Source: Daejeonella lutea
GTDB lineage: Bacteria; Bacteroidota; Bacteroidia; Sphingobacteriales; Sphingobacteriaceae
Direction of reading: 5' to 3'
Assembly (NCBI RefSeq): GCF_900168015.1
Contig: NZ_FUYR01000001.1
Span: forward strand, 866,943-930,942
Length of the DNA stretch: 64,000 nt
Position 1 is the first letter of the stretch, and each line of letters begins with the position of its first letter. Below the pieces are notes generated by a model. The model did not search any database, was not told the origin of the DNA, and saw nothing but the letters and a program-made list of their open reading frames with translations. The position numbers and the translations under genes were made by a program. Below are positions 24,718-31,722 of the stretch, in pieces.

Positions 24718-24746
24718 AATTGCCCCCAGCTTCGCTGGAGGCAATT
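24718..24746. terminator. Bidirectional terminator-type hairpin
   Basis: AATTGCC.CCAGC-TTC-GCTGG.GGCAATT stem between two convergent genes; short of a T-tract, so a weak terminator. Confidence 0.55.
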
Positions 24747-24760
24747 AATGGGCTCGTAGT

Positions 24761-25636
24761 TTAATAAGCCGAAGCAAACTCTCCCGCGAAGTCTTTAAAC
24801 TTCCTTTTCGACAACTCCGGCTTGTTTATTTTATAATCTTCGAATAGTATCCCGCTTTTCACAGCGTTGCCCATTTCTGTATAATTCCTGCTCAGTTCTT
24901 CTGATAAGCCTGCCTGCACCATCCCTGCATATGATTGCTCATCGCTGAATTCCACCCATGGAAGCTCAGGTTTATCAATGGCACTGCCCAGGAGTTTTGT
25001 CGCTTCCCCTGCGCTGATTTCATCACTGGCAATATAGCGCACAGTTTTACCGGTAATTGGCTGTTGAATAAGCTCTGCAGCTACATCGGCGATATCTGAA
25101 GGGTGAGCCATTACCAGGTTCGCATCAGCCGGATAGTTAGACCCCAGGATACCCGCATGGCGGATCATATCAATGTTTGCATAATAATTGGTGTAAAAAT
25201 ATGCCGGGCGCAGGTGTACGATCGCGACATCGTCCAGGCTGCTGAAGATCTGCTCCAAATCATGTAAGCCTTTGATCGGCCCGGTACCTTCTGGTAAATG
25301 GGCGCCAATACTACTTAAGTTGACCACGCGCTTCACTCCTGCGCTCTTAATGGCTGCTGCATAACTGTTTGCCATATCACGGAAGTACTGACGGTAGTCC
25401 GAAGTTTCGTAGTTTGGCGGCACCATGGTATACACGGCATCCGCGCCCTGGAATGTCTGCGCGAGAAACGCAATGTCCTTAAGGTTTCCAATTGCAGGCT
25501 TAGCGCCAAGATTCTCAATGTCTTTAGCTCTTTCTGGCTGACTGGAAATCACCGTAACCTGATGGCCGGCTTCGACTAATTTTTGGGCCAGCGGTTTGCT
25601 GATATTACCCAATGATCCTGTTATAACAAATTTCAT
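24761..25636 (-). CDS. NmrA-type NAD(P)-binding protein
   Basis: A 291-aa atypical short-chain dehydrogenase. Nucleotide-binding motif FVITGSLGNISKPLA (about 3-17; GxxGxxx form), ADAVYTMVPPNY loop and NLSSIGAHLPEG segment, and Tyr/Lys catalytic pair not obvious, as usual for the NmrA/HSCARG branch. These proteins act as redox sensors or reductases. It is divergent from an HxlR regulator with overlapping promoters, a common pairing in which HxlR represses the reductase gene. Confidence 0.85.
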   Translation of the reverse strand: MKFVITGSLGNISKPLAQKLVEAGHQVTVISSQPERAKDIENLGAKPAIGNLKDIAFLAQTFQGADAVYTMVPPNYETSDYRQYFRDMANSYAAAIKSAGVKRVVNLSSIGAHLPEGTGPIKGLHDLEQIFSSLDDVAIVHLRPAYFYTNYYANIDMIRHAGILGSNYPADANLVMAHPSDIADVAAELIQQPITGKTVRYIASDEISAGEATKLLGSAIDKPELPWVEFSDEQSYAGMVQAGLSEELSRNYTEMGNAVKSGILFEDYKINKPELSKRKFKDFAGEFASAY

Positions 25637-25664
25637 ATCTGATTTATTTTAATTAATGATACAC

Positions 25665-25695
25665 CAAAGGTATATTTGTACTTACTTTTATACAA
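25665..25695. promoter_or_regulatory. Overlapping divergent promoters of NmrA-like and HxlR genes
   Basis: Plus strand: TATATTTG at 25671-25678. Minus strand: TACCTTTG at 25672-25665 with CTTG at 25696-25693 as -33, spacer 20 bp. The two -7 boxes share two bases, so only one polymerase can bind at once. GTACTTAC occurs twice nearby (25678-25685 and 25696-25703), a candidate HxlR site. Confidence 0.65.
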
Positions 25696-25719
25696 GTACT
25701 TACCCCAAAGTGTGTAGAT

Positions 25720-26097
25720 ATGACAGAGATCAAAGAAAGCTCAACACGAAATCTTAACAGGCAACTTACTTTAGATTGCCCAGTGAATTATGTGATGGAA
25801 AAGATCGGGGGATATTGGAAGCCTATCATTATTCATCAATTGATGAGCGGGCCAAAGCGTTATGGTGAGTTAAAACGAGCTATTCCCGCTATCACAGAAA
25901 AGATGCTTATTCAGCACCTGAAGCAGTTGGCTGCGGATGACCTTGTTGTGCGTGAGGCGCTGGAAGTTATTCCTCCGTCTGTTACTTATAGTTTAAGCCC
26001 TGCAGGAGCAGAACTTAGTGAAATGATGGAAGCTATGGTAAAGTGGGGACTAAAGCATAATGATAACCGGGCGCGCTATGATGCGGCAAGTGCCTAG
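25720..26097 (+). CDS. HxlR-family transcriptional regulator
   Basis: A 125-aa winged-helix regulator. HxlR signature: LDCPVNYVMEKIGGYWKPII (about 18-37) with the sensor Cys20 near the N-terminus, GPKRYGELKRAIPAITEKML and IQHLKQLAADDLVVRE; the wing is VIPPSVTYSLSPAGAEL. A single conserved Cys is typical for quinone- or aldehyde-responsive members such as QorR/HypR. Divergent from the NmrA-like gene, which it probably represses. Confidence 0.88.
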   Translation: MTEIKESSTRNLNRQLTLDCPVNYVMEKIGGYWKPIIIHQLMSGPKRYGELKRAIPAITEKMLIQHLKQLAADDLVVREALEVIPPSVTYSLSPAGAELSEMMEAMVKWGLKHNDNRARYDAASA

Positions 26098-26110
26098 CAA
26101 CGACCGTCCA

Positions 26111-26166
26111 TCAATTCTCAATTCTCAATTCTCACCTTTCCACTTTCAACTTTCCACTTTCACCTG
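26111..26166. repeat. Heptamer tandem repeat E, (TCAATTC)3(TCYACTT)5
   Basis: Eight perfect-register units: TCAATTC three times, then TCACCTT, TCCACTT, TCAACTT, TCCACTT, TCACCTG. Lies 13 bp after the HxlR stop codon. Confidence 0.88.
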
Positions 26167-26229
26167 GTCCTGTCTCAATCCCCCCTCCAACTTGTCGTCA
26201 TTAACCCTTACTGCATTTGTCAGTTTGGC

Positions 26230-26237
26230 TAAATTTG
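26230..26237 (+). promoter_or_regulatory. Possible -7 box for DUF1801 gene
   Basis: TAAATTTG, 25 bp before the ATG at 26263; no well-spaced -33 TTTG. Confidence 0.4.
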
Positions 26238-26262
26238 TTAAAACTCATTTAATGTACATACT

Positions 26263-26619
26263 ATGAATGTTGACTTCAAATCTGTTGACGAGTATATCGA
26301 TAAATCCCCAGGGGAAGTACAATCGGCTTTAAGAAAGATCCGCGAAATTATTAGTGAGATAGCCCCAAATGCTGCTGAAAGTATTTCATATGGTATGCCA
26401 GCCTACAAGCTAAAAGGCAAGCCGCTGGTGTACTTTGCCGGCTATAAAAAACATATTGGACTTTATGCTACCCCTACCGGTCACAGTGAATTTGCAGCAG
26501 AACTGGCCGGCTACAAACAGGGTAAAGGCTCTGTGCAATTTCCTTTGAATGAACCGATTCCATACGACTTGATCAGAAAAATTGTGCAGTTTCGTGTCGG
26601 TGAAAATGAAAAGTGGTAG
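26263..26619 (+). CDS. DUF1801 protein (YdhG/Fra-type fold)
   Basis: A 118-aa small cytosolic protein. It begins with a helix (VDEYIDKSPGEVQSALRKIR), then APNAAESISYGMPAYKLKGK, the DUF1801 core, and IGLYATPTGHSEFAAELAGY, ending in FPLNEPIPYDLIRKIVQFRV. The family has a frataxin-like fold and includes an iron chaperone (Fra in Bacillus); the function here is not shown. It lies 47 bp before an alpha/beta hydrolase gene on the same strand. Confidence 0.85.
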   Translation: MNVDFKSVDEYIDKSPGEVQSALRKIREIISEIAPNAAESISYGMPAYKLKGKPLVYFAGYKKHIGLYATPTGHSEFAAELAGYKQGKGSVQFPLNEPIPYDLIRKIVQFRVGENEKW

Positions 26620-26666
26620 TGATTGATTGCGTAATCAACATTCATGAATTGTAGTAACTTGTCGCC

Positions 26667-27527
26667 ATGAAGAAACTCCGGTCGCTCATTAAGCAACTTG
26701 CTGTAACCGACCATATGAAGAAGGAGGAACTTAATACCCTGATCTGGGAATTTATCTGCTATTCTCCCCAATGGCCTGTACGAAACCATCAGCAGCAACT
26801 GCTGGACGAAGCACGGAAGTTCAGTGTAAGTGTAAGCGATCCCCATTTTGCAAACAGAGAACTGAATGTCAACGGATACATCTGGGGCAGCGGGAAAATA
26901 AAAATCTTACTAACCCATGGCTGGGGATCCAAAGCGGCTGACTTTTATGAGCTTATTGATGCGCTTAGGCAGCTCGACACCATGATTATCAGCTTTGATG
27001 CGCCGGGGAACGGTAGTTCTGAAGGAGAGCTTTCCAATCTCCTGCTTTATGCCGGAGCGGTGAAAGCTGTTGTTAAACATCATGGTGCACCTGGCATTGC
27101 AATAGGACATTCATTGGGTGCGATGGCGAATGCAATCGGCTTATCAGATACACCTCCTGGTTCATTAATCAATCTTAGCCCGCTCATCCGCCTGAAGGAG
27201 AATTTTATCTCCAGTATGATATCGCAGAATGTTTCACAACCGGACCAGGACTACTTTTTTCAAACCTTTAATGAGCGGTTTGACATGGATCCGGCGGACT
27301 TTAACATGAACGATGTTTACCGGTTTGGGGAAAACGTAAAACACTGGCTTGCTTATGACAGTCAGGATATGGTATCACCCTATCCTTATCTACAGGATTT
27401 TATCCAGAAACATCCGTCTATACAAACACAAAACTACGTGGGTGTTGGCCACGAGAGGATAATCAAGGATGAGAGGATTATTCAGATGATCCTTGAATTG
27501 ACGAAGGCGGAAATTGACAGAGGATAA
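26667..27527 (+). CDS. Alpha/beta hydrolase
   Basis: A 286-aa cytosolic hydrolase. Oxyanion segment ILLTHGWGSKAADF (about 80-93), nucleophile Ser149 in AIGHSLGAMAN, and probable catalytic His near 266 in VGVGHERII. The acid is likely in the DSQDMVSP segment. No signal peptide. Substrate is unknown; serine hydrolase activity is expected. Forty-seven bp behind the DUF1801 gene, possibly co-transcribed. Confidence 0.85.
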   Translation: MKKLRSLIKQLAVTDHMKKEELNTLIWEFICYSPQWPVRNHQQQLLDEARKFSVSVSDPHFANRELNVNGYIWGSGKIKILLTHGWGSKAADFYELIDALRQLDTMIISFDAPGNGSSEGELSNLLLYAGAVKAVVKHHGAPGIAIGHSLGAMANAIGLSDTPPGSLINLSPLIRLKENFISSMISQNVSQPDQDYFFQTFNERFDMDPADFNMNDVYRFGENVKHWLAYDSQDMVSPYPYLQDFIQKHPSIQTQNYVGVGHERIIKDERIIQMILELTKAEIDRG

Positions 27528-27565
27528 ATGGACAATTAAAAAAGCCACGAGCTACAGTTCGGACC

Positions 27566-27991
27566 CTATGCCGCCTCCTCGAATTTGTCCAGCGCTACTT
27601 TAACCTTATCCCCGGGACTGCCGATTATCTCAAACAGAAGGAACAATCCCAGATCACTCCCCTCAATCGACAAAACCAAATCCTTTGGTTCACCCATATC
27701 ATTAGTCATGACAGCGTGAATGGTAGTCCTACCTTTTTTGAAAGGAATACTCCAGTCGCACTGCACAGACTTGATAGTGCAGGAAGCTTTGAATTCATCC
27801 TTTACAGTTATCGTGATGATTGATTTGCTTATATGAACATACGATTTTTCTTCTTCCGTCCGGGTTACTTTGCCGCTCTCGTTGAGATGCTGGGTTTTGG
27901 ATCCCGTGAGATTAATATTTTTACCGCATTGGGAATAGCTTCTATCAGAGAATGCGAAGAGGATCAGGAATACCAGAGTTAAAGCTTTCAT
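27566..27991 (-). CDS. Secreted hypothetical protein, 141 aa
   Basis: A small exported protein with a signal peptide (LTLVFLILFAFSDRSYS, cleavage near 20) and no recognised domain. The mature part is beta-rich; three cysteines (22, 55 or so, 63 or so) could pair. It is convergent with the hydrolase gene (38 bp apart) and monocistronic. Real coding is supported by its signal peptide and an ORF that fills the spacer. Confidence 0.65.
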   Translation of the reverse strand: MKALTLVFLILFAFSDRSYSQCGKNINLTGSKTQHLNESGKVTRTEEEKSYVHISKSIITITVKDEFKASCTIKSVQCDWSIPFKKGRTTIHAVMTNDMGEPKDLVLSIEGSDLGLFLLFEIIGSPGDKVKVALDKFEEAA

Positions 27992-28176
27992 AATATCAGG
28001 TTGTTTAATTCGTACAATAGTAATATGCTTCCAACGGATCAGCTAATAAATGTGACGGGCTCGCGAAAAAATGGGACGAAGCCGATCGACTAAATCCTGA
28101 ACAGGAAAATTTTGCTGGTGCCACGTCGGGAAGTGTTATCGACTTGGCGAGATTCACCTAATCACCATAAAAATCC

Positions 28177-28184
28177 TATTTTTG
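28177..28184 (+). promoter_or_regulatory. Probable -7 box for carbonic anhydrase gene
   Basis: TATTTTTG, 31 bp upstream of the ATG at 28216; no clear -33. Confidence 0.45.
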
Positions 28185-28215
28185 TTCACATCAGCTGCAC
28201 AAACAACGAAGAAAC

Positions 28216-28857
28216 ATGACCTCATACGAAGAACTCTTTGAAAATAATAAAAGGTGGATCCAAAGCAAAACCGGTACCGATGCTGACTTTTTCAGTGAAC
28301 TTGCCAGGGATCATAATCCGGACTACCTGTATATTGGATGCAGCGACAGTCGGGTGACCGCTGAGGAAATTATGGGTCTGGGTCCGGGTGAGGCATTTAT
28401 TCATAGGAATATTGCCAATCTGGTAAATAACGTTGACCTAAACGTAATGTCGGTTATTAATTATGCCGTTAGAAACCTGCAGGTTAAACACATCATTGTA
28501 TGCGGGCACTACAACTGCGGAGGTGTGAAAGCAGCAATGCAGCCTGAAGATATGGGGATTCTCAACCCATGGCTGCGAAGTATTCGGGATGTTTACCGCA
28601 TGCACAAGAATGAGCTTGATTCAATCACCGACGAACATAAGCGTTACGACAGATTGGTTGAACTGAATGTGGAAGAGCAATGTACTAATGTGATCAAAAC
28701 AGCAGTCCTCCAATTGAATTACAAACGTGCCGGTTATCCGATCGTCCACGGTTGGGTTTTTGATATCCATACCGGAAGGATCATTGATCTCAATATCAAT
28801 TTTGAGAAAATTCTGGAGAGTATCAAGGATATCTATGATTTAACGGGGAAAGACTGA
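28216..28857 (+). CDS. Beta-class carbonic anhydrase
   Basis: A 213-aa zinc enzyme interconverting CO2 and bicarbonate in the cytosol. Zinc ligands Cys42, His98 and Cys101 are in YIGCSDSRV and VCGHYNCGG, and the Asp44/Arg46 dyad is intact. The full-length alignment (no gaps at the ends) and the LEHNVEEQCTNV-type helix are standard. Monocistronic with a probable promoter at 28177. Its stop codon TGA is the first unit of a heptamer repeat. Confidence 0.95.
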   Translation: MTSYEELFENNKRWIQSKTGTDADFFSELARDHNPDYLYIGCSDSRVTAEEIMGLGPGEAFIHRNIANLVNNVDLNVMSVINYAVRNLQVKHIIVCGHYNCGGVKAAMQPEDMGILNPWLRSIRDVYRMHKNELDSITDEHKRYDRLVELNVEEQCTNVIKTAVLQLNYKRAGYPIVHGWVFDIHTGRIIDLNINFEKILESIKDIYDLTGKD

Positions 28858-29092
28858 GGTATGAGGACTGAGGTCTGAGGTCTGAGGTCTGATGGATTTC
28901 CGTGAATAGAGGTATGAGGTATTAGGTATGAGGTATTAGGTATCAGGTATCAGGTATGATGGATTTCCGTGAATATAGGTATGAGGTATCAGGTCTGATG
29001 GATTTCCGACATCTGAGTTTCTTAAACAGTATTTTATAATATACCTCCCCAACTCTGAACTCTGACCTCCGACTTCTGACCTCCAATCTCCA
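28855..29092. repeat. Heptamer-arm element F, with three copies of GATGGATTTCCG
   Basis: Left arm: TGAGGTA, TGAGGAC, TGAGGTC three times (28855-28889) followed by GATGGATTTCCG (28891), then AGGTAT-type units and second (28958) and third (28997) copies of GATGGATTTCCG. Right arm at 29051-29092: AACTCTG, AACTCTG, ACCTCCG, ACTTCTG, ACCTCCA, ATCTCCA, complementary in type to the left arm. The left arm starts on the stop codon of the carbonic anhydrase gene. Confidence 0.88.
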
Positions 29093-29097
29093 GCACA

Positions 29098-29132
29098 AAA
29101 AAAAGCCCCGGCTAAACCAGGGCTCTTTTTAA
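29098..29132 (-). terminator. Terminator of fasciclin gene
   Basis: AAAAAGCCC-region hairpin: AAAAGCCCcGGcTaaacCaGGGCTcTTTT with A and T tracts on both sides; 15 bp after the minus-strand stop codon at 29147. Confidence 0.7.
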
Positions 29133-29146
29133 AAAAGAGAAAGCAA

Positions 29147-29695
29147 TTACTTCGGCATGATGACCGAGTCGATCACGTGAATTACTCCGTTCTTCTGGAA
29201 CACATCGGCAATGGTAACTATCGACGTTGCTCCGGTTTCATCTTTCAAAACAAGGCTTTTCCCATTCATCATCGCCCAGATTTTACCTCCGCTCACGGTG
29301 CTGAACTCAGCTGTACCTTTCCCATCTTTAATAGCTTTGGCAATTTCCTTTGATCCCAATTTCCCAGCTACAACATGGTAAGTAAGGATTTTGGTAAGCA
29401 TAGCTTTGTTTTCTGGTTTAACCAATGTACCAACTGTTCCGGCAGGAAGTTTATCAAATGCTGCATTGGTTGGTGCGAAGACTGTAAATGGACCGTCGCC
29501 TTTTAAAGTTTCAACTAAGCCTGCTGCCTTCACCGCTGCAACAAGTGTTGTGTGGTCTTTGGAGTTTACCGCGTTGTCTACGATGTCTTTTGTCGGATAC
29601 ATTTCAGCACCGCCTACTATTTTAGTTGATTGTGCGAAAGTTGAAGTGATCGCAGAAGCTGCTAATGCGATCGTTAGGATAAATATTTTTTTCAT
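29147..29695 (-). CDS. Secreted fasciclin (FAS1) domain protein
   Basis: A 182-aa exported protein: signal peptide 1-21 ([14 protein letters not shown]), then a single FAS1 domain with [20 protein letters not shown] (H1 region), [30 protein letters not shown] and the closing [12 protein letters not shown] (H2 region). FAS1 proteins mediate adhesion or protein binding. It is divergent from an ECF sigma/RskA-type anti-sigma operon. In Mycobacterium tuberculosis the SigK/RskA pair controls the FAS1 proteins MPT70/MPT83, so the same link may hold here (inference). Confidence 0.92.
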   Translation of the reverse strand: MKKIFILTIALAASAITSTFAQSTKIVGGAEMYPTKDIVDNAVNSKDHTTLVAAVKAAGLVETLKGDGPFTVFAPTNAAFDKLPAGTVGTLVKPENKAMLTKILTYHVVAGKLGSKEIAKAIKDGKGTAEFSTVSGGKIWAMMNGKSLVLKDETGATSIVTIADVFQKNGVIHVIDSVIMPK

Positions 29696-29805
29696 AATTT
29701 AAATTTTGTTAGTTGCGATGAATTACGGGATTGCGGTGATGGCGGATTTAATGGGGTGAATTAAATGATACAACTTTCGGGAATGCGATCTGATGACGGA
29801 ACCCT

Positions 29806-29966
29806 GAAGTCCGAGGTCTGATGGATTTCCGACAATTGGTGATGGTGGTCAGAAGTTGTAGGTTTGAACACTGATGAATTTCTGCCATCTAAGGTTTACG
29901 ACAACTTATCTTACCCACTCTGAGCTTCGACCGCTGACCTCTGACTCCGACTTCAGACCTCTGTCT
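29806..29966. repeat. Heptamer-arm element G
   Basis: Left arm TGAAGTC, CGAGGTC, then TGATGGATTTCCGACA (29819-29834, same core as at 28997 and 22898). Right arm at about 29921-29966 in CTCTGA, GCTTCGA, CCGCTGA, CCTCTGA, CTCCGA, CTTCAGA, CCTCTG units. Lies between the fasciclin and sigma genes. Confidence 0.75.
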
Positions 29967-30035
29967 TGAGATATTTTCCACCAAACTACTTTTTTCACAA
30001 AAAATATTCGACCTTAGAGGCAAGCAGAAAAATAG

Positions 30036-30587
30036 TTGAGCAGGACCATTAAACTTTCATTATCAGAGCCGGAATTAATTCAGGCTTTACGCAGCAGGGA
30101 TAGTAAAGGAGCCGAAGCCCTATATGATATGTACTCGGCTGCACTTTATGGTGTTATTTACCGGGTTGTACAGCATGAAGAGATTGCTGAAGATCTGTTA
30201 CAAGAAGCGTTTGTAAAAATCTGGAATTCAATATCCTCATATGACCACTCTAAGGGCCGCTTGTTTACCTGGATGGTTAATATTGCCAGGAATCTGTCAA
30301 TAGATAAAACCAGATCGAAAGATTTTCGCAATCACTCGAAAACCGAAGACATAGAAAATATCGTATTATCTGTGGACAAAGGTTTTACCACATCCATCAA
30401 TCCTGAAACACTCGGTTTGAAGGAGCTTGTGGAGAAGTTAAACCCGGATCAAAAAGTTATACTTGATCTTGTTTATTTCCGTGGCTTCACACATGTTGAA
30501 GCCGCAGAGGAACTCGATATTCCTTTAGGGACAGTAAAAACGAGACTACGAAATGCAATTATTACGTTAAGAAAGGTATTTAATTAA
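30036..30587 (+). CDS. ECF RNA polymerase sigma factor (SigK-like)
   Basis: A 183-aa alternative sigma factor starting with TTG (no ATG is in place upstream). Region 2 reads YRVVQHEEIAEDLLQEAFVK (about 44-63), plus GRLFTWMVNIARNLSIDKTR; region 4 is FRGFTHVEAAEELDIPLGTV and KTRLRNAIITLRK. The anti-sigma gene follows directly after the stop codon (30587/30588). Released sigma would direct polymerase to genes for envelope stress or, by analogy with SigK, to the adjacent fasciclin gene. Confidence 0.9.
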   Translation: MSRTIKLSLSEPELIQALRSRDSKGAEALYDMYSAALYGVIYRVVQHEEIAEDLLQEAFVKIWNSISSYDHSKGRLFTWMVNIARNLSIDKTRSKDFRNHSKTEDIENIVLSVDKGFTTSINPETLGLKELVEKLNPDQKVILDLVYFRGFTHVEAAEELDIPLGTVKTRLRNAIITLRKVFN

Positions 30588-31403
30588 GTGAAAGACCTGA
30601 AAACATATTTGGAGAGCGGTATCCTGGAACTTTATGTTCTGGGCGACTTAAGCAGGGAGGAGATTCGTGAGGTTGAGCAGTCGATTGCGCAATACCCGGA
30701 GGTAAAGGCCGAGGTAGAGGCAATTGAAAACGCTTTACAGGCTTACGCAATATCTAATGCCATTGAGCCTTCAGAGTCAGTACGTAGTAAAATTCTGAAT
30801 TCATTAGAAACTTCTCCTGTGGAGGAAGCCCGTGTGACACACTTGCGACCGGTTGAAAGCTCCTCGAGTTTTTATAAATATGCATTTGCCGCTTCGGTTG
30901 CTTTACTGCTTGTCAGCGTAATTCTGCTGATAAACCTCAATAACAGACTTAGAGAATCGCACACTCAGCTAGCTGTTCTGCAAGCGGAAAACCAGCAATT
31001 CTCTAATCGTGTAAATTACATGGATAAGGAATTAGAAGACAACAAAAAATTCCTTGAGATATATCAGCAACCCGGACAATACAAACTTGTTAACCTTAAG
31101 GGTTCTCCAAAAGCTCCTGCCGCACGAATGACCGTAGCTTTTAGTCCGCAAAAGGAAGAAGTAATGATTGACCTTTCTTCGCTGAACATGCCATCAAATG
31201 ATGATCAACATCAATATCAGCTTTGGGCACTCGTTGATGGCAAACCTGTGGATCTCGGGGTTTTCGATTCTACTGATGACCATTCCGGCATGAAACGTAT
31301 GAAATCAGTGAAAGGCGCTCAAGCCTTTGCCGTAACCCTGGAACCGAAAGGTGGAAGTGTGAATCCCACCATGGAGCAGATGATGGCCATCGGGAATATT
31401 TGA
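30588..31403 (+). CDS. Anti-sigma factor with RskA-type C-terminal domain
   Basis: A 271-aa membrane anti-sigma factor, GTG start, no gap to the sigma gene. Residues 1-90 are the cytosolic sigma-binding part (ILELYVLGDLSREEIREVEQ, zinc-less, no HxxxCxxC), then one transmembrane helix YKYAFAASVALLLVSVILLI (about 97-116), a coiled coil (about 118-150), and an RskA domain in the periplasm (PAARMTVAFSPQKEEVMIDL, DDQHQYQLWALVDGKPVDLG). It holds the sigma factor until a periplasmic cue triggers its release. Confidence 0.9.
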   Translation: MKDLKTYLESGILELYVLGDLSREEIREVEQSIAQYPEVKAEVEAIENALQAYAISNAIEPSESVRSKILNSLETSPVEEARVTHLRPVESSSSFYKYAFAASVALLLVSVILLINLNNRLRESHTQLAVLQAENQQFSNRVNYMDKELEDNKKFLEIYQQPGQYKLVNLKGSPKAPAARMTVAFSPQKEEVMIDLSSLNMPSNDDQHQYQLWALVDGKPVDLGVFDSTDDHSGMKRMKSVKGAQAFAVTLEPKGGSVNPTMEQMMAIGNI

Positions 31404-31518
31404 GAAGAAACCGGAAGTCTGAGAATACGTACCAAACAATTTCTGAGTTAACTTTAGTTATCTAAAACTCTAAAGTCAGGCGCGGTAGACCCCTATTCGA
31501 TTCATTATACATCCTAAA

Positions 31519-31550
31519 CAAAAAAGGGCCGAATACAAGTATTCGACCCT
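31519..31550 (-). terminator. Terminator of GH20 gene
   Basis: Stem AGGGTCGAATAC-TT-GTATTCGGCCCT (one mismatch) followed on the minus strand by TTTTTTG. A second smaller hairpin ATGCCCT/AGGGCAT lies at 31570-31588. The rest of the 31404-31722 spacer shows nothing. Confidence 0.7.
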
Positions 31551-31722
31551 ACATCTACCTATGAAAAACATGCCCTTTTGGAGGGCATATTTATATGTTC
31601 AAATGATATGCCAGAGCAATAAAGTTGCAAAGATCGTCGTTATCGCCATGTCAATTCAACTATTTTTCCCGAATTGAGGATTATATACCCCAATGAGGGT
31701 TAATATTTCTACACCCAGTTAA

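Noticed and set aside
28855-29092. Possible CRISPR array from repeated GATGGATTTCCG
   Set aside because: The repeats are 7-bp units in tandem, without 25-40 bp direct repeats and unique spacers, and no cas gene is in the window.
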